A stretch of 64,000 nt of DNA from Desulfovibrio oxyclinae DSM 11498 (lineage in GTDB: Bacteria; Desulfobacterota; Desulfovibrionia; Desulfovibrionales; Desulfovibrionaceae), in the NCBI RefSeq assembly GCF_000375485.1, contig NZ_AQXE01000002.1, positions 70,308 through 134,307 on the forward strand. Reading direction: 5' to 3'. Every line of letters starts with the position of its first letter. The first letter of the stretch is position 1. Positions 35,133 through 44,189 of this stretch are shown here, in pieces. Under the pieces are notes generated by a model, which worked only from the letters and a program-made list of their open reading frames with translations, was not told the DNA's origin and did no database searches. The position numbers and the translations under genes were made by a program.

Positions 35133-35305
35133 CACATTCCTCCGTGAACAGGCTGACTGGCTCTTGTAATGGCCCGGAGCGCTTCTGTCCAGTGGTTGCC
35201 GGTAACGGCTCCGTGACCACATTTTGACATGGCGTAACCGCAGGGAAACCGTTTCGGCGCGTCCGCGCAGTAGAATCCCGCAAACCCGAAGGGAAGGAGC
35301 ACGCC

Positions 35306-37129
35306 ATGCAGCAGCAGACAGTCGAGCAGCAGCTATTCAGGTTGGAGAATCCGTCCGACGGCCCGTTCAAACGCGCGCTGTTCAACATTGCATCAAGGCC
35401 GCTGACGAAACTGTTGCGTTTTGACACGCTTAACAGCCTGTATGACCGCTACCGGCAGGAGGAAGTCGGCGGCGAGTTCGTGGACCGCGTGCTGGAGATG
35501 TTCGGCATACGTATCGAAATGGGCGGCAGACCGCTGTCCAAGGTCCCGGCAAAGGGGCCTCTGGTCGTTGTTGCCAACCATCCTTTCGGCGCCATCGAGG
35601 GGGTCATTCTCGTCAAGCTGCTGAAGCAGATACGGCCCGACGTGAAGGTCATGGCCAACTATATGCTCGGCAAGATTCCCGAAATGCGGGAGCACCTGAT
35701 TCCGGTGGACCCTTTTGGCACCGAAAGGTCGGCAAAAGCCAATATCTCCGGACTCAAGGAGAGTCTGCGCTGGCTCAGGGACGGTCACCTGCTGGCCGTG
35801 TTTCCTGCTGGCGAAGTCTCCAGCCTCAAGGTTGGCAGACGCATGGTGGCCGACCCGCAGTGGAGCGAGACCGTGGCCCGCATGGTCAGGAAGACGCGCA
35901 GTCCTGTGGTCCCGATGTTCTTCAATGGCCGTAACAGTGCCGTATTTCAGGCAGCGGGCATGATTCATCCGCGCCTTCGCACGGTGCTGCTGCCCCACGA
36001 GAATCTCAAAAAGGCCAGCCGCACCGTTCAGGTCAGCGTCGGCGGTCCCATCGCCTTCGAGCGGCTGGAGTCCTTTGAGAACGATACGGAACTCACGGAT
36101 TACCTTCGCTTTCGGACCTACCTGCTTCGCCGTCAGAAGCCACTCCCTTTCAGTTCCGGAAAGGAAAAGGCGCCGCGCAGCATGGCGCCGCTGGCGGGCA
36201 GCATGGCAAAGCACATCCTGGCAAGTGAAGTGGCGGCCCTGCCGGACGAAAACCTGCTAGTGCAAAGCGGCGACCTGAAGGTCTTTCAGGCCGAGGCATG
36301 GCGCATTCCGCGCGTCCTGCGGGAGATAGGCGTGCTTCGCGAAAAAACATTCCGCGCCGTGGGCGAGGGCACCGGCAATCCCACGGATATCGACGAATAC
36401 GACGACACGTATCGCCATCTGGTGCTCTGGAACGACAAGGAGCGTGAAGTCTGCGGGGCCTACCGCTTCGCCCTGAGCGACGAAATCCTTGCCGCACAGG
36501 GAGCCAAGGGCATCTATTCGGCCTCGCTGTTCCGTTTCTCGCCGGGATTCCTAGAGGAATTGCAGCCAGCGCTTGAGCTGGGGCGCTCCTTTGTGCGCGC
36601 CAAGTATCAGCGCAGCTATCAGCCGCTGCTGATGCTCTGGAAGGGTCTTGCCGCATTCATCGTGAAGAATCCCCGGTACTCCAGACTTTTCGGCTGTGTG
36701 AGCATTTCCGGCGACTACTCGCCGCTTTCACGCGAACTCATGGCTGGTTTCCTCAAGCGCCACTGTTTCGACAAGGAGCTTGCCCGGATGGTCACGCCGT
36801 CCACCCCGCTCAAGGACAAGGCGCTGAAACGTCTGGACGTGGCGCTCTCCGAGGCCGCCCTCAGCGACCCGGAAGACCTTGGCTCACTGGTGACGGAGGT
36901 CGAGGGACGCGGCATCCCGGTGTTGCTCAAACAGTACTTGAAGCTCGGCGGCAAAATCCTCGGCTTCAACGTGGACCCGGACTTCGGCGACTGCCTCGAC
37001 GGCCTGATTCTCGTGGACCTCGTGCACACCGACCCCAAAATTCTGTCCCGCTTCATGGGCGCGAAAGGGGCAGAGAGTTTTCTTCGTCATCACGAGAGAG
37101 TCACCGAGGTCGTGCCGGTAGCGGCCTGA
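35306..37129 (+). CDS. olsF: Bifunctional ornithine-lipid synthase-like acyltransferase (OlsF-type)
   Basis: The 607-residue protein fuses two acyltransferase modules. Residues 60 to about 280 are PlsC-like: NHPFGAIEGVI (His92, with Glu in place of the usual Asp of HX4D) and FPAGEVSS. Residues about 300-600 match the OlsB/putative-hemolysin GNAT fold (AEAWRIPRVLREIGVLREKTFR, then CGAYRF and ASLFRFSPGFLE). In Serratia, OlsF with this layout makes ornithine lipids in one protein: N-acylation by the C-terminal domain, O-acylation by the N-terminal. AAGGAG precedes the ATG. The substrate is inferred. Confidence 0.75.
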   Translation: MQQQTVEQQLFRLENPSDGPFKRALFNIASRPLTKLLRFDTLNSLYDRYRQEEVGGEFVDRVLEMFGIRIEMGGRPLSKVPAKGPLVVVANHPFGAIEGVILVKLLKQIRPDVKVMANYMLGKIPEMREHLIPVDPFGTERSAKANISGLKESLRWLRDGHLLAVFPAGEVSSLKVGRRMVADPQWSETVARMVRKTRSPVVPMFFNGRNSAVFQAAGMIHPRLRTVLLPHENLKKASRTVQVSVGGPIAFERLESFENDTELTDYLRFRTYLLRRQKPLPFSSGKEKAPRSMAPLAGSMAKHILASEVAALPDENLLVQSGDLKVFQAEAWRIPRVLREIGVLREKTFRAVGEGTGNPTDIDEYDDTYRHLVLWNDKEREVCGAYRFALSDEILAAQGAKGIYSASLFRFSPGFLEELQPALELGRSFVRAKYQRSYQPLLMLWKGLAAFIVKNPRYSRLFGCVSISGDYSPLSRELMAGFLKRHCFDKELARMVTPSTPLKDKALKRLDVALSEAALSDPEDLGSLVTEVEGRGIPVLLKQYLKLGGKILGFNVDPDFGDCLDGLILVDLVHTDPKILSRFMGAKGAESFLRHHERVTEVVPVAA

Positions 37130-37150
37130 TTCATTTATATATGTAATGAA

Positions 37151-37180
37151 AAGGGCCCGCGGTGATGCGGGCCTCTTTTT
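37151..37180 (+). terminator. Terminator after the OlsF-like gene
   Basis: ggcccgc (37154-37160) pairs with gcgggcc (37167-37173) around a 6-base loop, preceded by A4 and followed by T5 after CT. It lies 20 bases past the stop codon. Confidence 0.8.
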
Positions 37181-37242
37181 GTCTTGCATTTGTGGTGGGT
37201 ACGCTGATTTTGCGTAAGTAAAAAGGTAGGCTTTTCGTCAGC

Positions 37243-37827
37243 CTACAGCCCCTTCTTCTTCTCGATCCACTTGTCCACCTGAGGCGGCACGTAGCCATCG
37301 AACTTGTCGAGCAGGCCGCCGGGTGAGGCGTCGGTGAGCACCATGCCGCGGTGTTCGGAGACGAGGAATCCTTCTTCCACCACTTTGTCCAGAAAGCCCG
37401 CCAGTTCGGAGTAGTATCCTTTGACGTCCAACAGGCCGCAGGGTTTGCTGTGGTAGCCGAGTTGGTTCCAGGTCAGCACCTCGAAGAATTCCTCAAGCGT
37501 GCCGATGCCGCCGGGCATGGCGATGAAGCCGTCGGAAAGCTCAGCCATCTTGGCCTTGCGGGCGTGCATGGAGGGCACCACGTATTGTTCGGTGAGGCCG
37601 TGGTGCGCCACTTCCTTCTTCACCAGCAGCTCGGGGATGACACCGATGACACTGCCGCCCGCCGCCAGCGCGGCGTCGGCAAGGGTGCCCATAAGCCCGA
37701 CTCCGGAGCCGCCGTAAACCACGCCGATTTCTCGTTTCGCCAGCTCGGTGCCGAGCTCGACTGCGGCTTCGGTGTATCGTGAATCATGGCCGGGGTTGGA
37801 GCCGAGAAAAACGCATATTCTTTTCAT
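37243..37827 (-). CDS. LOG family protein (nucleoside 5'-monophosphate phosphoribohydrolase)
   Basis: This 194-residue Rossmann protein starts MKRICVFLGSNPG and has VVYGGSGVGLMG and the LOG signature PGGIGTLEEFFE. Family members cleave cytokinin riboside or purine nucleoside monophosphates to free base and ribose phosphate, and were long misnamed lysine decarboxylases. The start is 8 bases after the threonine aldolase stop; upstream residues in frame are a shadow of that gene. Confidence 0.9.
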   Translation of the reverse strand: MKRICVFLGSNPGHDSRYTEAAVELGTELAKREIGVVYGGSGVGLMGTLADAALAAGGSVIGVIPELLVKKEVAHHGLTEQYVVPSMHARKAKMAELSDGFIAMPGGIGTLEEFFEVLTWNQLGYHSKPCGLLDVKGYYSELAGFLDKVVEEGFLVSEHRGMVLTDASPGGLLDKFDGYVPPQVDKWIEKKKGL

Positions 37828-37835
37828 GACCAAAG

Positions 37836-38867
37836 TTATCCTTTGCTTTGCACCGCGGCTTTGATCGAGGCGGCGAACTGGTCCACCTCGGCCTCGGTGG
37901 TGTTCCAAGAGAGCATCCAGCGCAGGCTGCGCTCGGTCTCGTCCCAGATGTAGAAATAATATTCGTCGAGCAACTGGTTGATCGCGTGCTCGGGTACCTT
38001 TGCAAAGACCGCGTTGGTCTCCACTTCGCCGAGAATCTCCACGCCCTCAACAGCTGCGGCCTTTTTTGCCAGACGCTTCGCCATGGCGTTGGCGTGCCGG
38101 GCGTTCTCCAGCCAGATGCCGTCTTCGAGGTACGGGAGGAACTGCGCCGACACGAAACGCATCTTGCTGACGAGCTGCATGAACTGCTTGCGGAAAAACG
38201 GCATGCCGGGGCCGATGTCCGGGTTCAGCAGTACCACGGCCTCGCCCATGACCAGACCGTTCTTGGTGCCCCCAAAGGAGAGCAGGTCCACACCGAGGTC
38301 GGTGGTCATCTCGCGGAATGAGCAGCCGAGCGCGGCGCAGGCGTTGGCGATGCGGGCACCGTCGATGTGCACGAGCATGTCGTTTTTGTGCGCGAAATCG
38401 CACCATGCGCGAATTTCATCGGCCCTGTAGAGCGTGCCCAGCTCGGTGCACTGGGTAAGGGATATCACCCGGGGCTGGTTGCGATGCACGAAGCCATGCG
38501 CCGCCAGCTGCGGCACGGCCTGATCCGGGCTGATCCGCCCGTCATTGCTCGGCAAAGTCACGGACTTGAAGCCGCCCACGGCTTCCGGTGCACCGCATTC
38601 ATCCGTCGTGATATGCGCGTGCTCGGAGCAAATGACGGACTGCCACGTTTCGCAGACCGAGCGAAGGCCGGTGACGTTGGCCGCCGTACCGGTGGTCACA
38701 AAAAAGGTCCGGGCCTGCGGGCCGAAGTGCTCGCGGAAGAGTTGCTCGGCCCTGCGGGTGGTTTCGTCTTCGCCGTAGGCCTTGGCAGAGCCTGCGTCGG
38801 CGGCGGTCAGGGCATGCAGTACGGCAGGGTGCGCCCCGGAGTTGTTGTCGCTGGCAAAGGATTTCAT
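37836..38867 (-). CDS. Low-specificity threonine aldolase
   Basis: This 343-residue PLP enzyme of the beta-eliminating lyase family should cleave threonine to glycine and acetaldehyde. Family marks are FASDNNSGAHPAVLHAL, FFVTTGTAANVTGL, HIDGARIANA and the PLP lysine in SFGGTKNGLV. Other aromatic beta-eliminating lyases are larger. Its ATG overlaps the SGNH hydrolase stop by 4 bases, so the two are probably coupled. Confidence 0.9.
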   Translation of the reverse strand: MKSFASDNNSGAHPAVLHALTAADAGSAKAYGEDETTRRAEQLFREHFGPQARTFFVTTGTAANVTGLRSVCETWQSVICSEHAHITTDECGAPEAVGGFKSVTLPSNDGRISPDQAVPQLAAHGFVHRNQPRVISLTQCTELGTLYRADEIRAWCDFAHKNDMLVHIDGARIANACAALGCSFREMTTDLGVDLLSFGGTKNGLVMGEAVVLLNPDIGPGMPFFRKQFMQLVSKMRFVSAQFLPYLEDGIWLENARHANAMAKRLAKKAAAVEGVEILGEVETNAVFAKVPEHAINQLLDEYYFYIWDETERSLRWMLSWNTTEAEVDQFAASIKAAVQSKG

Positions 38868-39457
38868 TGCTGGTCGTCTCCTGCGAGTTTCAGAAAGCGT
38901 CGGGTTTCGGGCTGGGTCGCCAGATGCTCCGCCCAGCGGGCATAGCCTTCGGCGTCGGGGTGAACGCCGTCGCCGCGTTGCAACGACTGGCGAAAGGCGT
39001 CGTCCGAGTTGAGCAGGGCGGTGCTTGATACAAAGGTTGCCCCATGTCTGGCGGCTACGGGCGGGAACTGGCGTTCGAGTGCGTCGAGATGCTCTCGCAG
39101 GTCATTGCGCAGAACGGGCGGCGGGCCGATGAGCAGCACCTCAGCCATGGAAGCCATATCCGTAAGTAGGGTATCCAGGTGTCCAGTGCTTTCGTTGGGC
39201 GGGATGCCTTGTGCCGCGTCGGCAGTTCCGGCGCAAAGGGCTATCCGGACCGGCGCCTCGTCCGAGACCCTTCGTCCGGCTTCACCGCGCCAGCGGTAGA
39301 GCAGATGGCGCGAGGTGTTGGCGCGAACGCCCATATTGTACCATGTGTCCTCGGTCCGTTTTGCCGGACCGTGTAGAGCCAGACGCCCCGCAAGACCGAG
39401 TCCCCCGCCGTCGCCGTAGCCGAGGGTGAGGGAGTCTCCGAAAAACAGAAAGATCAC
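38864..39457 (-). CDS. SGNH/GDSL hydrolase
   Basis: This 197-residue cytoplasmic esterase-like protein has the GDSL block FGDSLTLGYGDG with the nucleophile Ser, an Asn-type block near residue 45, and the catalytic DGVHPDAEGYARWA with Asp and His. No signal peptide is seen. Substrates of the family range from lipids to acylated sugars, and nothing here decides between them. It lies 2 bases after the PNPOx-like gene on the minus strand. Confidence 0.87.
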   Translation of the reverse strand: MIFLFFGDSLTLGYGDGGGLGLAGRLALHGPAKRTEDTWYNMGVRANTSRHLLYRWRGEAGRRVSDEAPVRIALCAGTADAAQGIPPNESTGHLDTLLTDMASMAEVLLIGPPPVLRNDLREHLDALERQFPPVAARHGATFVSSTALLNSDDAFRQSLQRGDGVHPDAEGYARWAEHLATQPETRRFLKLAGDDQQ

Positions 39458-39459
39458 GG

Positions 39460-39909
39460 TTATTCCTTGGTGCGTGCGGATGCGGACCGAATTCTCAGAC
39501 CGAACACAGCGGTGGCCCGCACTGCACGGTCGTCGAGCGGGAGGTCCCGTCCGGAGTATTTGATGGTAATGGCCCGCAGCGCGTTACGGTGAGCATCGCC
39601 GGACAGCTCGCCGGGAGCGGCGGTTCCGGACACGCTTCGGAAGCTGTAGCCCAGCTTGCAGGCCAGTTCGCCTTCCATGCGCGCCTCGATGTCCACAGCG
39701 GCGCTGAAGCCCACCACGGTTCCGGAGCGCAGGGCGTCGGCCTTGCGTCCCCGCAGACTGGAATGCAGCACCAGCAAGTCTTCCTCACGCGCAAAGTTCA
39801 CGGGTACGCTGTATGGGCCCTGGTCGTCGCATATGGCAAGCCAGAGTACGTCTGCCCTGTCGAGCACGTCGTAAACGGCGCGTTTGTCGGTCGTAGTATC
39901 CTGCTTCAT
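39460..39909 (-). CDS. Pyridoxamine 5'-phosphate oxidase-like flavoprotein
   Basis: This 149-residue protein resembles the NimA/PNPOx-like split-barrel flavin-binding family: DVLWLAICDDQGPYSVPVNFA and LLVLHSSLRGRKADAL, where the SLRGRKADAL segment parallels the flavin phosphate-binding GRK motif. It ends in a Ser/Arg-rich tail. The activity is unknown (flavin reductase, nitroreductase or heme-related). It heads a minus-strand group with the SGNH hydrolase and threonine aldolase. Confidence 0.82.
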   Translation of the reverse strand: MKQDTTTDKRAVYDVLDRADVLWLAICDDQGPYSVPVNFAREEDLLVLHSSLRGRKADALRSGTVVGFSAAVDIEARMEGELACKLGYSFRSVSGTAAPGELSGDAHRNALRAITIKYSGRDLPLDDRAVRATAVFGLRIRSASARTKE

Positions 39910-39956
39910 GGCATCAACCCCTTTATCATTTCGGGCAAAGGGTCTATTACTGTCTC

Positions 39957-40676
39957 ATGCTCCGGAACACAACCGCCGGGTTGACCTCGGTCATCATTCC
40001 CGCACTTTGCGAGGCCTCCGCCATCAATGCGGTAGTGACCAACGTGCGCGAAGCGGCGGGGGGGCTGCCGGTGGAGATCATAGTTGCCGACGGCGATCCC
40101 GACGGCTCGACCCTCGCAGCAATTGCCGACCCCGAGGTGGTCGGCATTGTTTCCAGTCCCGGAAGGGGGGCACAGATGAACGCGGGCGCCGCGGCTGCGT
40201 CGGGTGATGTCCTGCTCTTTCTGCACGCGGACACGCGGTTGCCGGGAAACGGACTGCGGCATGTTCGCAAGGCAATGCATGAGCATGAAGCCGGGGCGTT
40301 TAGGGTGTGCTACGACACCCGCTCGCGCTGGGTTCGGTTTCTCGGCGAGATGAGCAACCTGCGGGCCCGCATGGAGCGCATTCCTTACGGCGACCAGACG
40401 CATTTTTTCCGCGCCGAGACCTTTCATTCCCTCGGCGGGTATCCCGAAATCCCCATCATGGAAGACGTGGAGATGTTCCAGAAGCTCGCTGCTTCGGGCG
40501 TCCGGCCCGTGTTGTTGCGTGAGCGGGTAACCACCTCTGCGCGTCGGTACGAAGCCGAAGGGCCTTTTGTCCGCCCATTCCGCAATATAGGGCTTCGACT
40601 CAGGCATCGGTTCGGTGCCGACCCGCGTTCACTGGCCGGGAGCTACCGGCCGCAATGTCATTTGGAGCGAAAATGA
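39957..40676 (+). CDS. TIGR04283-type family 2 glycosyltransferase
   Basis: This 239-residue GT-A protein starts SVIIPALCEASAINAVVTNV, has VADGDPDG, SSPGRGAQMNAGAAAASGDVLLFLHADT with the DxD-like HAD motif, and GYPEIPIMEDVEMFQKL. The pattern fits the TIGR04283 family, which databases label arsenosugar-related although the substrate is unproven. It overlaps the next gene by 4 bases (ATGA), a pairing typical of the family. Confidence 0.85.
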   Translation: MLRNTTAGLTSVIIPALCEASAINAVVTNVREAAGGLPVEIIVADGDPDGSTLAAIADPEVVGIVSSPGRGAQMNAGAAAASGDVLLFLHADTRLPGNGLRHVRKAMHEHEAGAFRVCYDTRSRWVRFLGEMSNLRARMERIPYGDQTHFFRAETFHSLGGYPEIPIMEDVEMFQKLAASGVRPVLLRERVTTSARRYEAEGPFVRPFRNIGLRLRHRFGADPRSLAGSYRPQCHLERK

Positions 40677-41338
40677 ACGGTTGCGTGCTTTTCTTCGTCA
40701 GAAACCCCGTGCCCGGCAAGGTCAAGACGCGGCTCGCCGCCGATACTTCGGATCGCACGGCCTGCGACCTGTATCGCCTGATGGCGTCATCGGTGCTTCA
40801 GCGTCTGGAGGAAGACGGCGTGGAAACGGCAGTCTGCTATACACCCGAGGACGCCCGTCCGCAGGTGGTGGACTGGCTCGGTCCCGGGCGCGCCTACATC
40901 TCGCAGAAAGGTCCGGACCTGGGTCGGCGCATGGAGAACGCTTTTCGCGAGATATTTTTCATGGGCTATCGCAAGGCGGTACTCGTGGGCAGCGATATTC
41001 CCGGTATCACCAGCGAGGACTGTCTGAGCGCTCTTGAAGCTCTGTCGCCCAAGCGGGCGGTGTTGGGGCCGGCAGGAGATGGCGGATACTACATGATAGG
41101 TTTTCACCGGGACGGCTTCGTGCCGCAGGCCTTCAGCGGCATGAAGTGGGGCGGACACAACGTGTTTGGCTCGACCTACGAAACCATTCAGCGAGGCGGT
41201 CTGTCCGTCTCACTCAAGCCCCGGCACATGGATGTGGATACCCTCAACGACCTGCGCGAATTCATCAAGAGTGCGGATTCGGCCGCGTGGAAGGGCACGC
41301 CGTTCATGGAACGGGCAAGGACCATCACCGGCAGTTAG
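40673..41338 (+). CDS. TIGR04282-type glycosyltransferase-like protein
   Basis: The 221-residue protein has VRNPVPGKVKTRLAA near the start, GPDLGRRMENAF, LVGSDIPGIT and GPAGDGGYYMIGF. These mark the DUF2064/TIGR04282 nucleotide-diphospho-sugar transferase fold. ATG 40673 has GGAG 5 bases upstream and overlaps the previous stop; ATG 40655 is an alternative. With its partner it probably makes a small glycoconjugate of unknown identity. It is convergent with the gene at 41335. Confidence 0.85.
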   Translation: MNGCVLFFVRNPVPGKVKTRLAADTSDRTACDLYRLMASSVLQRLEEDGVETAVCYTPEDARPQVVDWLGPGRAYISQKGPDLGRRMENAFREIFFMGYRKAVLVGSDIPGITSEDCLSALEALSPKRAVLGPAGDGGYYMIGFHRDGFVPQAFSGMKWGGHNVFGSTYETIQRGGLSVSLKPRHMDVDTLNDLREFIKSADSAAWKGTPFMERARTITGS

Positions 41339-41592
41339 AAGTCCATCAACCCCAGCGGGTCGAGCGTCTTTCTTTCGGCGCGTCGAAAGCGTACCACGTC
41401 GCAGAACAGCTCATCTTCTATGGAGATTTCCCAGTCTCCGCCGGAACCGAAGCTGTTCCAGAGTTCGGTTCGGATGCCTTGGCGCACCTTGATGCGCACT
41501 TCATCGGCGTCCGCCTTGTTCAGGCAGTCCAGCATGGCCGGGACCAGTCCGCAGGTGACACCTTGCAGGTCGAATTCGGGGATGTTTTCCAT
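41335..41592 (-). CDS. Small acidic hypothetical protein downstream of mnmE
   Basis: This 85-residue protein (MENIPEFDLQGVTCGLVPAM at the start) is not recognised. It is acidic, without signal peptide or membrane helix, and has two Cys not arranged as a metal motif. It starts 2 bases after mnmE, so it is the last gene of the jag-mnmE side of the operon. Codon use and the coupled position make it a likely real gene. Confidence 0.7.
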   Translation of the reverse strand: MENIPEFDLQGVTCGLVPAMLDCLNKADADEVRIKVRQGIRTELWNSFGSGGDWEISIEDELFCDVVRFRRAERKTLDPLGLMDF

Positions 41593-41594
41593 GG

Positions 41595-42986
41595 CTATTT
41601 TCCGATGCAGAATGAGTCGAAAACGGCGTTGAGCACTTCGTCCGGGGCAATGCGTCCCGTAATGGAGGCCATGGCGTCGCAGGCGGCTTCGAGTCGGACG
41701 CCGAGCAGGTCGTGCGGAAGGCCCGCCGTTGCGTCGGTCTCCAGTGCGGCGAGTTCCTGCGCGGCCCGGCGCAATGTTTCCGCCTGGCGCGCGTTGGGGA
41801 CGGTTTCGTCCGGATCGGGCTGGGATTCGCCGGAGCCGAGGCGCTCGACTATCTTGTCAGCCAGCGTGTCCATATTTCGCCCACTCTTCACCGACACCTT
41901 GACGATGTCGATCATGAACCGTTTGAAAACCTTCCATGCCGGTGGCTGGGCCTCGGGCAGGTCGTATTTGTTGAAGACCGCGATGGTCTTAGACGGGTCA
42001 AGGGCGACGGCGGCGTCCACGTCCTCGTCGGTGATGGTCTCGGACGCGTCCACCACATAGAGAATAAGGTCGGCCTGCTCCATCAGTTCGCGGCTGCGCT
42101 CGATGCCAGCGCGCTCCACGTTGTCCTCGGAATCCCGGATGCCTGCGGTGTCGGCCAGACGCACGGTCATGCCGCCCAGCGTCACGGATTCCTCGAGATA
42201 GTCGCGTGTGGTGCCGGGGGTGTCGGTGACAATGGCCCGGTCGTGGCCAAGCAGTGCGTTCATGAGGCTCGACTTGCCAGCATTGACCAGTCCCGCGAGC
42301 ACGACGAGCGCGCCTTCGCGCCACGCTTTGGTGCGTTCAAAGGAGGCGATCAACGCCTCAACGTCCTCGCGAACTTCTCGGGACACTGCAGAAATGCGTT
42401 CGGGGGGCAGGCACTCGACATCTTCCTCGGGAAAATCCACGGCCACGCACAGCTCTTTTCTGAGGTGCTCCAGCCGGTTCCTGAGGGTGTCGATGCGGCT
42501 GCCGAGCGCCCCTGAAAGCCGGGTGCGGGCCAGATGAAGCGCCGCCTTGGACGGTGCGTGAATCAATTCAGCCACGGCTTCGGCCTGCGTCAGGTCCATG
42601 CGTCCGTTCAGGAAAGCCCGGTAGGTGAACTCGCCACGCTCGGCCAGTCGGGCACCGCGGGAAAGGGCGGACTCAAGCACCGAGGCGGTCACGGCGCGTC
42701 CGCCGTGGCAGTTCAACTCCACCACATCCTCGCCTGTAAAGGATTTGGGACCGGGCATGTAGGCCAGCAGACCTTCATCAATGACGTTGCCGTCGGCATC
42801 GAGGAAATGTCCGTAGTGCAGGCGGTAGGGTTTGGGTCTGTCGAAGGACTCCGCTGCGGGGCGGAACATGGACATGGCGGTTTCGCGGCTCTTGCTGCCG
42901 CTGATGCGCACGATGCCTACGCCGCCGGTGCCGGAAGGAGTGGCTACTGCGGCAATGGTGTCTTTTCTGCGACCGGGGTCGAGCAT
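41595..42986 (-). CDS. mnmE: tRNA uridine-5-carboxymethylaminomethyl modification GTPase
   Basis: MnmE works with MnmG to modify U34 of certain tRNAs. The 463-residue protein has the N-terminal formyl-THF-binding domain (TIAAVATPSGTGGVGIVRISG), a GTPase domain with GLVNAGKSSLMNAL (G1), DTPGTTRD, DTAGIRD (G3) and NKYD (G4), and the C-terminal CIGK that carries the catalytic Cys. It lies downstream of a terminator after jag, yet in the conserved rpmH-to-mnmE order. Confidence 0.97.
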   Translation of the reverse strand: MLDPGRRKDTIAAVATPSGTGGVGIVRISGSKSRETAMSMFRPAAESFDRPKPYRLHYGHFLDADGNVIDEGLLAYMPGPKSFTGEDVVELNCHGGRAVTASVLESALSRGARLAERGEFTYRAFLNGRMDLTQAEAVAELIHAPSKAALHLARTRLSGALGSRIDTLRNRLEHLRKELCVAVDFPEEDVECLPPERISAVSREVREDVEALIASFERTKAWREGALVVLAGLVNAGKSSLMNALLGHDRAIVTDTPGTTRDYLEESVTLGGMTVRLADTAGIRDSEDNVERAGIERSRELMEQADLILYVVDASETITDEDVDAAVALDPSKTIAVFNKYDLPEAQPPAWKVFKRFMIDIVKVSVKSGRNMDTLADKIVERLGSGESQPDPDETVPNARQAETLRRAAQELAALETDATAGLPHDLLGVRLEAACDAMASITGRIAPDEVLNAVFDSFCIGK

Positions 42987-43005
42987 GGAAGGCTCCTGAT
43001 GGAAA

Positions 43006-43041
43006 GAAAACGGCCGGGGTCCCCTGTGGAGCCCCGGCCGT
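43006..43041 (-). terminator. Terminator between jag and mnmE
   Basis: On the minus strand ACGGCCGGGG (43041-43032) pairs with CCCCGGCCGT (43019-43010), followed by TTTTCTTTCC. It should reduce readthrough from the rpmH-yidC-jag unit into mnmE. Confidence 0.82.
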
Positions 43042-43049
43042 GGAATACG

Positions 43050-44138
43050 TTATCGTCTGCCGTTGTTCCTGCGGCCGCCTCCGCGGCGTTTGGGGATGAT
43101 CAGCACCCGCTTGAGCGGGCCGTCTCCCTTGGAACGAGTGAAGACAGTGTCGTCTTCCTGCAGGGCGAGGTGCACCACGCGCCTGTGGTAGGAACTCAGA
43201 GGCTTGGTGCTCTGGGTGCGGCCGTGGTTGCCGGCCTTTTCAGCCAGGTGGAATGCCAACTGGCGGAGTTTGTCATCCTGTCGTTCGCGATAGTCCCCGG
43301 TGTCGATCTGAATGCGCACCGAGGCTTCCATGCGGCGGGAGACGAGGCGGTTCGTCAGGTACTGGAGCGAGGAGAGCGTCTGACCCTCGCGACCGATGAT
43401 CAGCCCGCTGTTTTCCTCGTCGTCGATGAAGACCTTGACGCGGTCGGGATCGAACGTGACGTCCAGCTTGGCTTCGCCAACGATGGGTTCGAGCATGCGA
43501 CCCAGTATTTCGCGCACGGCCTTTTCGACTTCAGCCTTGTCCAGATTCTCCAGGGAGCTGACGGTTTCGTTGCCGGGCTCGGGAGCGTCGCCCTCCTGCT
43601 GGAACTCGGCGACGTCATCGACGGGTGCCTTCGGTTCGACAACAGCTTCGTTGCCGGGTTCGGGGCGGTCCGGGATTTCCTGCTCGGGGGCGGACTCGGC
43701 TTCGCCCGCTTCCGATGCGGCCTTGAGTTCGGGGTTCGGCTGCGGCTTGGGGGCGGCCCTGCGCTCCTTCTTCGGAGCAGGGGCGTCCTTTTTGGATTCC
43801 TTGGCAGGCTTGTCCTTGCCCTTGGTCTCCTTGGGGGCCTTGTCATCTTTCGGAGCCTTGTCAGCCTTTTTCGGCTTGGGCTCGCGCTTGGGTTTCTTCT
43901 GACCGGACTTGGGTTCGCTCTTCTTCTGCGATTCATCCATCAGGGAATCGGCCTTGAACGCCTTGCGCGGACGGGCCTTGATGGTGGCCTTGCGCACGCC
44001 GACGATACCGAAGACGCCGGTGGAGCCGCCCTTGATGATCTCGATTTCGAGTTTCTCGCGGTCCAGGTCAAAGTGACTGCATGCCGTCTTGATCGCTTCG
44101 TCCAGGTTTTTGCCCTGGAATTCCTTGAATTCGCTCAT
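43050..44138 (-). CDS. jag: Jag/KhpB RNA-binding protein
   Basis: This 362-residue protein has a Jag-N domain (EFQGKNLDEAIKTACSHFDL, then GSTGVFGIVGVRKATI), a long linker (about residues 60-200) of Lys, Pro, Glu and Ala with KPKKADKAPKDDKAPK-like repeats, a KH-like domain (FIDDEENSGLIIGREGQTLSSLQYL) and a C-terminal R3H domain (RRVVHLALQEDDTVFTRSKG). Jag/KhpB binds RNA and is linked to cell-wall and membrane biogenesis. It follows yidC, as usual. The linker is longer than in many homologs. Confidence 0.93.
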   Translation of the reverse strand: MSEFKEFQGKNLDEAIKTACSHFDLDREKLEIEIIKGGSTGVFGIVGVRKATIKARPRKAFKADSLMDESQKKSEPKSGQKKPKREPKPKKADKAPKDDKAPKETKGKDKPAKESKKDAPAPKKERRAAPKPQPNPELKAASEAGEAESAPEQEIPDRPEPGNEAVVEPKAPVDDVAEFQQEGDAPEPGNETVSSLENLDKAEVEKAVREILGRMLEPIVGEAKLDVTFDPDRVKVFIDDEENSGLIIGREGQTLSSLQYLTNRLVSRRMEASVRIQIDTGDYRERQDDKLRQLAFHLAEKAGNHGRTQSTKPLSSYHRRVVHLALQEDDTVFTRSKGDGPLKRVLIIPKRRGGGRRNNGRR

Positions 44139-44189
44139 ACTGGTTCCTTCGTTCGGGAGGGGGCCTTGCCTCGTGTTGCTTCGTGTAAA

